DNA of 54,433 nucleotides from Bacteroidota bacterium (GCA_027484685.1 JAIXSO010000008.1:1-54433); one strand, 5' to 3'; positions 45,336 through 54,433 are shown, numbered from the stretch's first letter. Translations and numbers: made by a program. The notes: generated by a model not told the origin, from the letters alone.

Positions 45336-46610
45336 ATGAGACTGAATAAACTATTACTTCTACTTACTGCTTTCTTTTTAGGAGCAAAAGTAACACTGGC
45401 CGATGTAGCCGAAGGTGAAAAATTATTTAACGCAAATTGTACTTCTTGTCATGCAATTAACGAAAAGGTAGTTGGACCAGCGTTAAAAGACATAGACAAG
45501 CGTCAATCAGAAGCTTGGATTATCAAGTGGGTCAAAAACCCTCAAGCTGTAATTAAATCTGGTGATGCATATGCAAACAAGATTTACAACGAGTACAATC
45601 AATCACAAATGACCGCCTTCCCTCAATTCAGTGATGGTCAAATTAAATCAATTATTGAATACATTAAAACTGGAGGAGCTGCACCAGCCGCTGCTGCAGC
45701 AGATGGTGTTGCTCCTAATGGCGGAGGGCAAGCGACAGGCGAAGGTTTTTACTCTCAAACCATGTTAATTGGTTTAAGTATTTTCGCAGTTATTTTGCTA
45801 TTTATCATTTTCATTTTGGTAAATATTAGAAAAGTAATTGAAAGAATTTACAATGAAAAATTTCCTGAGGAAATTGATTTAGAGGATGTAAAATTACCTT
45901 GGAAACAAAATAAAAAATCTACTCGTTACAAATTATTTGTTAAGCACCCTGTTGTTGGAACTTTAGCAGTAGGTGCAATTATTACCTTAGTTTTAGGGTT
46001 ATATGGTTTTGATTTTGCGAATAAAAAAGTTGGTGTTCAAAAAGGATATGCTCCTGTTCAACCAATAAATTATTCACACGAGTTGCACGCAGGCAAATAC
46101 AAAATAAACTGTCAATATTGTCATTCAAGTGCTGATAAGAGCAAACAAGCTTCAATCCCTTCAGCAAGTACTTGTATGAATTGCCATACGTATGTAAAAG
46201 CTAAAGAAAAGTACAATGGTCAAGTATCACCAGAAATTCAAAAAATTTACAATGCAGTTGGTTATGATGCTGAAAAAGGTGCTTACATTGAAGGTTATAA
46301 ACAACAACCAATCAAATGGGTGAGAATTCACAATTTACCTGATCATGCGTACTTTAATCACGCACAACACGTAAAAATTGGAAAAGTTGAATGTCAATCA
46401 TGTCATGGTCCAATTGAAAAAATGAAAGTTGTTAGTCAACAACGGAGTTTACAAATGGGATGGTGTATTAACTGTCACCGTGAAGCTAAAGTTGATGTAG
46501 CAAATAATGATTATTACGAAAAATTACACAAGGACTTAAAAGCAAGCAACAAAGATTTTATAACTGTTGCTCAAAATGGTGGATTAGAATGTGCTAAATG
46601 CCATTACTAG
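45336..46610 (+). CDS. actA: Alternative complex III subunit ActA, multiheme cytochrome c with extra N-terminal monoheme domain
   Basis: Membrane-anchored electron-output subunit of alternative complex III, 424 aa. After the signal peptide (cleavage about residue 22) comes a monoheme cytochrome c domain with CTSCH at 35-39. A first transmembrane helix is at about 143-165 and a second at about 206-226. The pentaheme part follows, with CQYCH 259-263, CMNCH 280-284, CQSCH 353-357, CINCH 377-381 and CAKCH 419-423, the last ending two residues before the stop. There are thus six CxxCH motifs rather than the five of the minimal ActA. The added domain is, to my memory, common in Bacteroidota and may be the exit haem to a terminal oxidase. 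First gene of the operon. Confidence 0.95.
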   Translation: MRLNKLLLLLTAFFLGAKVTLADVAEGEKLFNANCTSCHAINEKVVGPALKDIDKRQSEAWIIKWVKNPQAVIKSGDAYANKIYNEYNQSQMTAFPQFSDGQIKSIIEYIKTGGAAPAAAAADGVAPNGGGQATGEGFYSQTMLIGLSIFAVILLFIIFILVNIRKVIERIYNEKFPEEIDLEDVKLPWKQNKKSTRYKLFVKHPVVGTLAVGAIITLVLGLYGFDFANKKVGVQKGYAPVQPINYSHELHAGKYKINCQYCHSSADKSKQASIPSASTCMNCHTYVKAKEKYNGQVSPEIQKIYNAVGYDAEKGAYIEGYKQQPIKWVRIHNLPDHAYFNHAQHVKIGKVECQSCHGPIEKMKVVSQQRSLQMGWCINCHREAKVDVANNDYYEKLHKDLKASNKDFITVAQNGGLECAKCHY

Positions 46611-46666
46611 TAAATAACCAAAAACAGATATAATTTCTTAATTTATTAACGAAGAAAAAATTTTAA

Positions 46667-49600
46667 ATGGAAAATAAAAATAAATACTGGAAAGGTTTAG
46701 AAGAGTTAAACAATGATCCAAAATTTGTTGCTGCTAAAAAGAATGAATTTGCACAAGGAATTCCTTTAGAAGAAGTATTAACTGATTCTGACGGTGAAAT
46801 GCAATCAAACAGACGCGATTTCTTAAAGTATTTTGGTTTTAGTATTTCAGCTGTAGCATTAGCAGCTTGTAATAACATACCAGTAAAAAATGCTATTCCT
46901 TATGTTGTAAAACCCGAAAATATTACACCTGGTGTTCCTAATTGGTATGCTACTACATGCGGAGCTTGCTCTACTGGTTGTAGTATTTTGGTTAAAACAC
47001 GTGAAGGTCGTCCTGTTAAGATAGAGGGTAATGCTGATTCTCCTGTATTTAAAGGTGGAGTTTGTGCTACTGGTCATGCTAGTTTATTGGGTTTATATGA
47101 TAATGAGCGTTTAAAAGCTCCTCGTAAAGAAGCTAATGAGTCTACATGGGATGTAGTTGATGCTGATATAACAAAAGCATTATCAAGTGCAAAAAATATA
47201 AGAATTGTAAGTGGTACTATTACTAGCCCATCTACTAAAAAAATTATTTCAGAATTTACCGCTAAATATCCTTCAACCAAAGTAGTTGGTTATGAAGCTA
47301 TTTCTTATGCAGCTTTAATTGAAGCTAACAAACGTGCTTTTGGTAAAGCTGTGGTTCCTTCATATAATTTTGACAAAGCCAAAGTTATTGTAAGTTTTGG
47401 TGCTGATTTCTTAGGAACTTGGATTTCACCAGTTGAATATACAAAAGCTTGGGCTAAGAACAGAAAAGCTGAAGATAAGAAAATGAGTCGTCATTTGCAT
47501 TTTGAAAGTAATTTATCATTAACAGGTTCAAATGCAGATTATCGTTTTCCTATCAAACCTTCGATGGAAGGTGCTGTATTGTTAAGCATTTACAATAAAG
47601 TGGCAGTTGCAACTGGAGCTCCTACTTTTTCAGTTCCTACAATAGAAGTAGCTTTAAATTCAATTGATTTAACCGCTAAAGAATTATTAGCAGCTAAGGG
47701 GCAATCTTTAGTGGTTTCTGGCTCAAATAATTTAGATAATCAATTATTAGTTGCAGCTATTAATGGTTTATTAGGAAATATAGGTACTACAGTTGACTTG
47801 GATAATTATTCAAATCAAGTAAGTGGTGATGATGCTAATTTTGAAGCATTTGTTGCTGAAATGGAAAGTGGTGCAGTTGATGCAGTTATTTTCTACAATA
47901 CAAACCCAGCTTACAGTTATTATAATGCTGATAAATTTAAAAATGCATTGAAAAAAGTGGGTACTAGAATTACTACTAATTCTTCTACTGACGAAACAGG
48001 TGAATTATGCAACTACCAAACACCTGATAATCACTATTTAGAAAGCTGGAATGATGCGGAACCTAAAGTTGGTTATTTTGGATTAACTCAACCTACAATT
48101 TCCAATGTGTTTAACACTCGTCAAGTTCAAGAAAGTTTATTGAAATGGGCTGGTAACAAAACAGATGTTTATTCATACATCAAAAATAATTGGCAATCAA
48201 GTATATTAATGGCTGGTGAAGAGGCTTGGAATAAAGCTTTACATGATGGTTTTTATATAGCTGCACCTAAAGCTGTTTCTACTGCATCATCTGCTCCTTT
48301 AGCTAGTGATATTGCAAGCAAAGTTACTGTTAATTATACAACAAATAAAAATAACACTGAGATCAAACTTTACAGTAAAATTGGTTTAGGTGATGGTACT
48401 CATGCGAATAATCCTTGGTTACAAGAATTACCTGATCCAATTAGTAAAGTATGTTGGGATAACTATTTAACTATTGGAAAAGTTACTGCTGACCAATTCA
48501 ATTTAAAAGAAGGTGACGTTGTAACTTTAAAAGCAGGAAAAACTACTATTGAAGGTTTGCCAGTTTTAATTCAGCCAGGACAAGCCAACTCAACAATTGG
48601 TTTAGCAATGGGTTATGGTAAATCAAAAGGTAAAGTTGCCTCTAACTTTGGAAATGGTTTAGGTAAAAATGCATTTAGCTTAGTTGGTTTTGAAAATGGT
48701 ACATTTACTTATAATACTGCTAATGGAGTAAGTTTAACTAAAACTGACGATGGTTATGAATTAGCTCAAACTCAAACTCATCATACTATTGAAGGTCGTA
48801 ATTTATTACGTGAAGCTTCTTTAGATGAGTATATTAAAAATCCTAGTGCTGGTAATAACGATCATGCTCACATCATTTCATTATGGGAAGAGCACGATAG
48901 CAAAGGTCACAAATGGGGAATGGCAATCGATATGAATGCTTGTACTGGTTGTGGTGCTTGTGTAGTAAGTTGTTCAGCTGAAAATAACGTACCTGTTGTT
49001 GGTAGAAAAGAAATTTTAAACAGTCGCGAAATGCATTGGATTAGAATTGATAGATATTACAGCTTCAAAAATTTAGCTACAGGCAAACCATCTACAAAAG
49101 AAAAAGAATACAACGATAAAAATAATAAAATTGATTTTGAACACGTAACTGTTATGCATCAACCAATGATGTGTCAACATTGTGGTCATGCTCCTTGTGA
49201 AACTGTTTGTCCAGTATTAGCTACTGTTCACAGTTCTGAAGGGTTAAATCAAATGACTTACAATCGTTGTGTTGGAACCAGATATTGTGCAAATAACTGC
49301 CCTTATAAAGTTCGTAGGTTTAATTGGTTTAAATACAGAGAAAATGATCAATTTGACTTCCATTTCAATAATGATTTAGGAAGAATGGTAATCAATCCAG
49401 ATGTTACTGTTCGTTCTAGAGGTGTAATGGAAAAATGTTCATTCTGTGTTCAAAGAATTCAAGCTAGTAAGTTAAAAGCAAAAATTGAGAACAGAAAAAT
49501 GGTTGATGGTGATGTTAAAACTGCTTGTCAACAATCTTGTCCTGCTGACGCTTTAGTTTTTGGAGATATGAATGATCCTAACAGTGAAATTTCAAAATTA

Positions 49601-49765
49601 TTCAAAAACGAACGTAAATATGTATTATTAGAGGAATATAATGTTCAACCATCGGTAGGTTATATGACTAAGATAAGAAATGTTAACGAGCCAATTGCTG
49701 GCGAGCAAAAAGCACCTGCTAAGCATGATGAAAAGCATAAAGCAGCTGAGCATGCTCACTCATAA
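46667..49765 (+). CDS. actB: Alternative complex III subunit ActB, molybdopterin-like/iron-sulfur fusion
   Basis: Periplasmic subunit of 1032 aa, a fusion of a molybdopterin oxidoreductase-like domain and an iron-sulfur domain. A twin-arginine signal (Arg49-Arg50 in 'NRRDFLKYFGFSISAVALAAC') directs folded export. The N-terminal half has a CxxCxxxC set (CGACSTGC near 106-113). In alternative complex III this half binds no molybdenum cofactor. The C-terminal ferredoxin-like part has four cysteine groups: 'CTGCGACVVSC', 'CQHCGHAPCETVCPV', 'CANNCPYKVRRFNWF', and 'CSFCVQRIQ' with 'CQQSCPADAL', enough for three 4Fe-4S and one 3Fe-4S clusters. The His-rich tail is not conserved. It carries electrons from quinol at ActC to ActA. 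Confidence 0.96.
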   Translation: MENKNKYWKGLEELNNDPKFVAAKKNEFAQGIPLEEVLTDSDGEMQSNRRDFLKYFGFSISAVALAACNNIPVKNAIPYVVKPENITPGVPNWYATTCGACSTGCSILVKTREGRPVKIEGNADSPVFKGGVCATGHASLLGLYDNERLKAPRKEANESTWDVVDADITKALSSAKNIRIVSGTITSPSTKKIISEFTAKYPSTKVVGYEAISYAALIEANKRAFGKAVVPSYNFDKAKVIVSFGADFLGTWISPVEYTKAWAKNRKAEDKKMSRHLHFESNLSLTGSNADYRFPIKPSMEGAVLLSIYNKVAVATGAPTFSVPTIEVALNSIDLTAKELLAAKGQSLVVSGSNNLDNQLLVAAINGLLGNIGTTVDLDNYSNQVSGDDANFEAFVAEMESGAVDAVIFYNTNPAYSYYNADKFKNALKKVGTRITTNSSTDETGELCNYQTPDNHYLESWNDAEPKVGYFGLTQPTISNVFNTRQVQESLLKWAGNKTDVYSYIKNNWQSSILMAGEEAWNKALHDGFYIAAPKAVSTASSAPLASDIASKVTVNYTTNKNNTEIKLYSKIGLGDGTHANNPWLQELPDPISKVCWDNYLTIGKVTADQFNLKEGDVVTLKAGKTTIEGLPVLIQPGQANSTIGLAMGYGKSKGKVASNFGNGLGKNAFSLVGFENGTFTYNTANGVSLTKTDDGYELAQTQTHHTIEGRNLLREASLDEYIKNPSAGNNDHAHIISLWEEHDSKGHKWGMAIDMNACTGCGACVVSCSAENNVPVVGRKEILNSREMHWIRIDRYYSFKNLATGKPSTKEKEYNDKNNKIDFEHVTVMHQPMMCQHCGHAPCETVCPVLATVHSSEGLNQMTYNRCVGTRYCANNCPYKVRRFNWFKYRENDQFDFHFNNDLGRMVINPDVTVRSRGVMEKCSFCVQRIQASKLKAKIENRKMVDGDVKTACQQSCPADALVFGDMNDPNSEISKLFKNERKYVLLEEYNVQPSVGYMTKIRNVNEPIAGEQKAPAKHDEKHKAAEHAHS

Positions 49766-49811
49766 TTCAATTATTCAATCAATTAAATAAAATTTAAAAT
49801 AATATAATTAC

Positions 49812-51260
49812 ATGTCATACGAATCACCAATTAGAGATTTGCTCGTAACAGGTGGTAAAACCTACAGTGATATTACAACAGAAATCACTCGTCCAATCGA
49901 AAACAAGCCTTCAAAGGCTTGGTGGCTTGGATTTGGTTTATCAACAATTGTTTTAGCAATTTGGATTTTTTCAACTACTTACACAATGGTTGTAGGATTA
50001 GGAGCCTGGGGTTTAAATAAAACGGTAGGTTGGGCTTTTGATATCACCAACTTCGTGTTTTGGGTAGGTATTGGTCATGCTGGAACCTTAATCTCAGCAG
50101 TATTATTATTATTCCGTCAAAAATGGCGTATGTCAATTAACCGTTCAGCAGAAGCAATGACAATTTTTGCGGTTATTTGTGCTGCTTCATTTATTTTGTC
50201 TCACATGGGTCGTCCATGGGTAGCATATTGGCCAATCCCACTTCCTAATGCTTTTGGTAGTTTATGGGTTAACTTTAATTCTCCATTGGTTTGGGACGTA
50301 TTTGCAATTTCGACTTATTTTTCTGTATCGTTGGTATTTTGGTACGTTGGTTTAATACCAGATATTGCTACAGTTCGAGATAGAGCAACTAGTAAGGCTC
50401 GCAAATTCTGGTATGGTTTCTTTGCAATGGGCTGGAATGGTTCTACCAAAGTATGGCACAGATATGAAGTTATAAGCTTAATTTTAGCTGCTATTTCTAC
50501 ACCTTTAGTATTATCGGTACACTCAATTGTATCAATGGATTTTGCTACTTCATTAGTACCAGGTTGGCACACCACCATTTTTCCTCCATACTTCGTTGCT
50601 GGAGCTATTTTTTCTGGGTTTGGTATGGTGTTAACACTACTTGTTGTTGCTCGCGAAGTTCTAAATTATAAAGATTACATTACATCGGAGCATTTAGATG
50701 CTATGTGTAGAGTTGTAATGTTGACCGGAACCTTGGTAGGTTTAGCTTATATTACTGAGTTTTTCGTAGCTGCTTATTCAGGTGTTGAATATGAACAATA
50801 TGCATTCTTAAACAGAGCTTTTGGACCATACGGTTGGAGTTATTGGATTATGATGGGCTGTAACTTAGTTGCACCTCAAGTTTTTTGGTCTAAATGGGCT
50901 AGAACTACACCTTGGTTTATTTTCATCATGTCAATTATTGTAAACATAGGTATGTGGTTTGAGCGTTTCGTTATTATCGTAACATCATTACATAGAGATT
51001 TTTTACCTTCAAGCTGGAGTATGTACACGCCAACTATTGTTGAATTTGCTATACTATTGGGATCATTTGGATTATTCTTCTTCTTGTTCTTCTTATTTAT
51101 GAAATTCTTACCTTCAATTAATATGAGTGAGTTGAAGAGTATTGTTAAAACTAAGCATGCTTTAGAATTAGAAAAACATTATACTGAATTATTAAATAAC
51201 AATCACAAAATGCCACAACACGCTCACGAAACGAAAGGAGATTCAGTTCATGGACACTAA
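49812..51260 (+). CDS. actC: Alternative complex III subunit ActC (NrfD-like quinol-binding subunit)
   Basis: Integral membrane protein of 482 aa with about ten helices, NrfD/PsrC family. It opens with the family motif 'SYESPIRDLLVTGGKTYSDIT'. Helical segments include 'FDITNFVFWVGIGHAGTLISAVL' with His and 'ILSHMGRPWVAYWPIPLP', the quinol-binding bundle. The C-terminal 60 residues are soluble, His/Glu-rich and cytoplasmic. The stop overlaps the start of actD by 11 bases, so translation is coupled. It supplies the quinol oxidation site. Confidence 0.96.
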   Translation: MSYESPIRDLLVTGGKTYSDITTEITRPIENKPSKAWWLGFGLSTIVLAIWIFSTTYTMVVGLGAWGLNKTVGWAFDITNFVFWVGIGHAGTLISAVLLLFRQKWRMSINRSAEAMTIFAVICAASFILSHMGRPWVAYWPIPLPNAFGSLWVNFNSPLVWDVFAISTYFSVSLVFWYVGLIPDIATVRDRATSKARKFWYGFFAMGWNGSTKVWHRYEVISLILAAISTPLVLSVHSIVSMDFATSLVPGWHTTIFPPYFVAGAIFSGFGMVLTLLVVAREVLNYKDYITSEHLDAMCRVVMLTGTLVGLAYITEFFVAAYSGVEYEQYAFLNRAFGPYGWSYWIMMGCNLVAPQVFWSKWARTTPWFIFIMSIIVNIGMWFERFVIIVTSLHRDFLPSSWSMYTPTIVEFAILLGSFGLFFFLFFLFMKFLPSINMSELKSIVKTKHALELEKHYTELLNNNHKMPQHAHETKGDSVHGH

Positions 51261-51777
51261 CAAAGTAATTTTAGGTATTTACAATGACCCTGATCATATT
51301 TATGATGCAACTAAAAAGTTGATTCATGATGGATACAGAGTTAGAGATGTATATTCTCCATTTGCTATTCATGGAATGGATAGAGTACTAGGCATAAAAA
51401 GATCAAGATTAACAGTTGCCGCTTTTTGTTTTGCTATGACTGGTATTATTTTGGCTTTGACACTACAAACTTACGCCTCTTATTTTGATTGGCAAATGAA
51501 TGTTGGAGGTAAACCTTCGTTACATATTCCAACTTACATTCCAATTACTTTTGAGTTGGCTATTCTATGTACTGCCTTCGGAATGGTAGGTTGCTTTTTT
51601 GCTGTAAACAAAATGGTTTGGGGTAAAAATGCTGATATTATTGATATTCGTGTAACTGACGATTTATTTGTAGTTGCTATTGATATCATTCCTAATAAAA
51701 CTGATGTAGCCGAATTAAGTTCAATTTTGAAAAATAATGGAGCTATTGAAATAAGAGAAAGGGAGTTTGAAGACTAA
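51250..51777 (+). CDS. actD: Alternative complex III subunit ActD (DUF3341)
   Basis: 175 aa, two transmembrane helices (about 54-78 and 100-120) and soluble ends. 'ILGIYNDPDHIYDATKKLIHDGYRVRDVYSPFAIHGMD' is the DUF3341 signature, and the protein ends with a small alpha/beta extension on the cytoplasmic side. It binds no cofactor. The start overlaps the end of actC, and the stop is 4 bases before the actE ATG. Confidence 0.95.
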   Translation: MDTNKVILGIYNDPDHIYDATKKLIHDGYRVRDVYSPFAIHGMDRVLGIKRSRLTVAAFCFAMTGIILALTLQTYASYFDWQMNVGGKPSLHIPTYIPITFELAILCTAFGMVGCFFAVNKMVWGKNADIIDIRVTDDLFVVAIDIIPNKTDVAELSSILKNNGAIEIREREFED

Positions 51778-51781
51778 TACT

Positions 51782-52408
51782 ATGAAACTAAGAAATATAA
51801 GTTTAGCAATTTTAGTAGGTTCAAGCATGGCATTTATGACATCTTGTTCTGCTGGTGGCGATAACCCAGGTATGGAATATGCGCCAAATATGTATCATTC
51901 TTTTGCTTATGAACCATTAAGCCAAGAAGAGAGCAAGCCTAATACAATTAATCCTAATGGCATGAATATGCGCTTACCTGCAAAACATACTATCGCTCGC
52001 GGACAATCAGATTATGCAAAATACGATTTCCCAAAAACAGCAGAAGCTTATGAAGCTGCAAGCTCTTTGGTTAATCCAATTGCTCCAACTGTTTATAATT
52101 TAGCAGAAGGTAAAAGATTATATAATATTAATTGTACTCCTTGCCATGGAGAAGATGGTCAAGGTAACGGTACAATTGTAGCTGATGGTAAGTTTCCTAA
52201 AGTACCTAGCTATGCTGATAGGTTACCTACTATTAATGATGGTAAATCGTTTTACTCTATTAAATACGGTAAAAACTTAATGGGTGCTTATGGTACAGTT
52301 CTTTCTCCAAACCAAGTTTGGCAAGTAATACATTACATCAACACTTTCAAAACAACTGCAACTGAAGCTACAGCTACAGCAGCAGCTGATACCACAGTTA
52401 AAAAATAA
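51782..52408 (+). CDS. actE: Alternative complex III subunit ActE, monoheme lipoprotein cytochrome c
   Basis: Monoheme cytochrome c of 209 aa (ATG at 51782; an in-frame TTG extension to 51767 would destroy the signal peptide). The lipobox 'AFMTSC' places a lipid-anchor cysteine at residue 22. The haem motif CTPCH in 'INCTPCHGEDGQGNG' is followed by a typical late Met region 'YGKNLMGAYGTVLSPNQVW' (axial Met). The C-terminal tail (TATATAAADTTVKK) is Thr/Ala-rich and probably disordered. It sits at the periplasmic face next to ActA. Confidence 0.95.
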   Translation: MKLRNISLAILVGSSMAFMTSCSAGGDNPGMEYAPNMYHSFAYEPLSQEESKPNTINPNGMNMRLPAKHTIARGQSDYAKYDFPKTAEAYEAASSLVNPIAPTVYNLAEGKRLYNINCTPCHGEDGQGNGTIVADGKFPKVPSYADRLPTINDGKSFYSIKYGKNLMGAYGTVLSPNQVWQVIHYINTFKTTATEATATAAADTTVKK

Positions 52409-52435
52409 GTTGAATTAATTATTTGAAAAAAAATT

Positions 52436-53749
52436 ATGTCACACGATACACATATAGAAATTAAAGAAGAAAAATATACTATAACTGACGGTAATAAAAA
52501 GTGGTCATACGGTTTAATGATTGTAGGTTTACTTTTAACTATTTTAGGTTATTTTACTTATCATCCTTCTATTGAAGGTATGAATTTAACAGCTGATGAT
52601 TTACACCATTTAGTATCAAAACGCTTTTGGGGTAACCTATTAGTTGATAGTTACTTTACATTTATTATTGCTACTTGTGCAATTATATTTGTAGTAATTA
52701 GTCAATTAGCTAATGCTGCTTGGTATGTAGCTATTAGAAGAATTCCTGAAGCAATGAGCACTTACATGATTATTGGCGCAGGATTATTGCTTGCAATAAT
52801 TTTAGTTAACTTTTATGTTTTGCATGGTGGTATTTATCATTGGGCTCATCCAGGTGTAATGGAATCTGACCCTTTATTAGCTAAAAAAACTTGGTACTTA
52901 TCACAGCCGTTTTATTTAGTTCGCTTAGTGCTATTTACTGCATTTTGGATTTTCTGTGCTGCGCAAATTCGCAAAAATTCAAGAAACGAAGATTTAGTTG
53001 GTGGAGTTGAAAATTTTGATAAAAACTTTAAAATTTCTACAGTATTTTTAGTTGTTTTCGGTTTTACTTTCTCCATGTTTGCATGGGATTTGATGATGAG
53101 TGTTGATGCTCATTGGTATTCAACTATTTTTACCATTTATAATTTTGCTACAGGTTGGGTTAGTGCTTTAACAGTAACATATTTATTAGTTTGGTATTTA
53201 AGAGGTAAAGGATATTTAGCAATTGTAACTGATGAACACCAACATGATTTAGGTAAGTTCATGTTCGCATTCTCTGTATTTTGGACTTACATGTGGACTG
53301 CTCAGTTCCTGTTAATTTGGTACGCAAATATTCCTGAAGAAGTTGTTTACTACGAGGAACGTATGTTTGGTTCATATCAATTCAGTTTTTACCTAAATAT
53401 TGTTTTAAATTTTGTGGTTCCTTTTTTCTTATTTATGATGAGGGATGCAAAACGCAATAGAAAAGTTGGTTATTTTGTTGGTGGTGCGATTTTATTTGGA
53501 CATTGGAATGACTGTTTGTTAATGGTTATGCCTGGTGCAATGGATTTGCCAACTGCTATTTCTGAACACAATCCAACTGGTACAATTGAAATACCTAACC
53601 AAGGAATTGGATTTATGGAAATTGGTATGTTACTATTCTTTGTAGGGTTGTTTTTAATAGTTGTGTTAAAAGGTTTAACCAAAGCAAATTTATACCCAAC
53701 TCGTCATCCTTTCATTTATGAAAGTGCAATGCATGATGTAGGAGTTTAA
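52436..53749 (+). CDS. actF: Alternative complex III subunit ActF (second NrfD-like subunit)
   Basis: Integral membrane protein of 437 aa, about ten helices, a paralogue of ActC. It has 'LYNFYVLHGG'-like segments (here 'NFYVLHGGIYHWAHPGVMESDPLLAKKTWYL') and 'FTFSMFAWDLMMSVDAHWYSTIF', with His and Asp lining the bundle and 'YANIPEEVVYYEERM'. The final segment runs 'YPTRHPFIYESAMHDVGV'. ActF is proposed to take part in proton movement rather than quinol oxidation. Last gene of the operon; the terminator follows within 20 bases. Confidence 0.95.
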   Translation: MSHDTHIEIKEEKYTITDGNKKWSYGLMIVGLLLTILGYFTYHPSIEGMNLTADDLHHLVSKRFWGNLLVDSYFTFIIATCAIIFVVISQLANAAWYVAIRRIPEAMSTYMIIGAGLLLAIILVNFYVLHGGIYHWAHPGVMESDPLLAKKTWYLSQPFYLVRLVLFTAFWIFCAAQIRKNSRNEDLVGGVENFDKNFKISTVFLVVFGFTFSMFAWDLMMSVDAHWYSTIFTIYNFATGWVSALTVTYLLVWYLRGKGYLAIVTDEHQHDLGKFMFAFSVFWTYMWTAQFLLIWYANIPEEVVYYEERMFGSYQFSFYLNIVLNFVVPFFLFMMRDAKRNRKVGYFVGGAILFGHWNDCLLMVMPGAMDLPTAISEHNPTGTIEIPNQGIGFMEIGMLLFFVGLFLIVVLKGLTKANLYPTRHPFIYESAMHDVGV

Positions 53750-53766
53750 TTTTAACGTTTTAATAG

Positions 53767-53800
53767 AAAACCTCAACTGAGCAATTGGTTGAGGTTTTTT
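53767..53800 (+). terminator. Terminator of the act operon
   Basis: Stem CCTCAAC (53771-53777) / GTTGAGG (53788-53794) followed by T6. Confidence 0.9.
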
Positions 53801-53864
53801 ATTTTAAAAGGAATATCTTTTATTCTTGAACTCATTCTTATAGTTTGTTTTGGATTTAATTGTT

Positions 53865-54300
53865 GTTATCTAATAATAATTTTTATTTTGGTGGCTGATC
53901 ATGATTATAAGTTCACAAAATCGAGAGGCATACATGAAGTTGAGTGTGATAGGATTCCAATGTTAATGGTAGGTGGAGCAATTAAACCTGATTACAAAGG
54001 TAAAATTATTAGTAGTATTGCTTCACCAATTTTGCTACTACTATTTTAGCTCAATTGGCTATTCCTAATGATCATTTTTTCAAGATGAATAAATTTATTT
54101 GCTCCTCATTTTGCTTATTACGCTTTCGATAATGGTTTTGGAATTGTGACCAATGAAACAGAGTCAGTTTACGACTTAATCAACAAAAAATTATCCATAT
54201 CAATAGTTCCGATTCGATGCTTAACAAGAAGTGGCTTGAATATGTTATAGCATATTTGCAAACTAATTTTCAAGACAACTTAAACTATGCTGCTGTAAAA
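53865..54300 (+). pseudogene. Frameshifted C-terminal remnant of an LTA-synthase-family sulfatase
   Basis: No intact gene exists here, but conceptual translation in shifting frames gives, in order: 'IIIFILVADHDYKF' (metal-binding ADH), 'DRIPMLMVGGAIKPDYKGKI', then 'TNFATTILAQLAIPNDHFF' in another frame, then 'FAPHFAYYAFDNGFGIVTNE' and 'SVYD' in a third segment, then 'NKKWLEYVIAYLQTNFQDN' in a fourth. This is the order and spacing of the C-terminal half of Bacteroidota LTA-synthase-like (alkaline phosphatase superfamily) membrane sulfatases. Frame changes fall near 54024, 54098 and 54190. The N-terminal membrane part and the nucleophile Thr region are absent. The identification is from memory of the family, so check by search. 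Confidence 0.65.
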
Positions 54301-54433
54301 AATAGTTTAATCTTATTAATAACCTTAGTTCGGGATAAGAATATGTTGATATTTTTGTTTATAAAAATCTGTAAATCAATTAAATAGTAGCATTGAAATT
54401 GTTAAATTTGTAGTGCAAACAATAAACAAAACA

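Noticed and set aside
53789-54049. 86-residue intact gene after the act operon
   Set aside because: It starts at a TTG within the terminator hairpin, and its end matches only part of a family that continues in other frames, so I treat it as part of the pseudogene.

Overview
This window comes from an AT-rich member of the Bacteroidota. Several independent signs agree. There is an alternative complex III (actABCDEF) operon. There is an UpxY-type antiterminator heading a Wza/Wzc export cluster. The lptE - TPR protein - secG gene order is present, as is a prokaryotic HU-CCDC81/SPOR protein, and the promoters are of the TTG-N18..21-TAnnTTTG (or TTCG) type. I cannot name the genus.

Layout. Positions 1-671 are gene-free and packed with short palindromic repeats. 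672-7185 (+) hold a UvrD/PcrA helicase, an HU-CCDC81/SPOR membrane protein, a PIF1-like helicase with a C-terminal HTH, and a DUF5675 protein. 7400-14132 (-) hold gcvP and the lptE - acidic TPR protein - secG cluster. 14238-18729 (+) hold a small coiled-coil exported protein, a class I aminotransferase, the heptose-7-phosphate kinase rfaE1, and a TPR receptor ending in a histidine-kinase dimerisation segment without an ATPase. ppk1 and a DUF6580 membrane protein follow on (-). 21756-29310 (+) hold an M16 peptidase, an unrecognised exported protein and gyrA. A repeat-filled gap (29311-30134) precedes wzc, wza and upxY (-), a POT peptide transporter, two small membrane proteins and an SRPBCC protein (all -). 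37647-45148 (+) hold an ABC-F ATPase, two identical tRNA-Lys genes, a queuosine-precursor transporter, an LptF/G permease, an EamA transporter and a FlaA1/PglF-type sugar-nucleotide dehydratase. 45336-53749 (+) are the alternative complex III operon, closed by a terminator. The last 600 bases carry a frameshifted remnant that I read as the C-terminal part of an LTA-synthase-family sulfatase.

How the genes fit together. Envelope assembly is the main theme: LptE and LptF/G (LPS transport), RfaE1 (inner core heptose), the UpxY/Wza/Wzc head and the FlaA1-type dehydratase (surface polysaccharide), and the SPOR protein (septal peptidoglycan). The act operon would feed electrons from quinol to cytochrome c or directly to an oxidase. 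The rest is housekeeping: gyrA, uvrD, gcvP, secG, ppk1 and tRNA.

Most worth a second look: the 16-base A tract inside the coding sequence of the TPR protein between lptE and secG; the 192-bp duplication beside it; the DHp-only TPR receptor; the HU-CCDC81/SPOR protein; the tyrosine-glycine tail of the Wzc kinase; the nested palindromes at 1-610; and the sulfatase pseudogene at the end. I did not find a clear-cut new multi-gene system.
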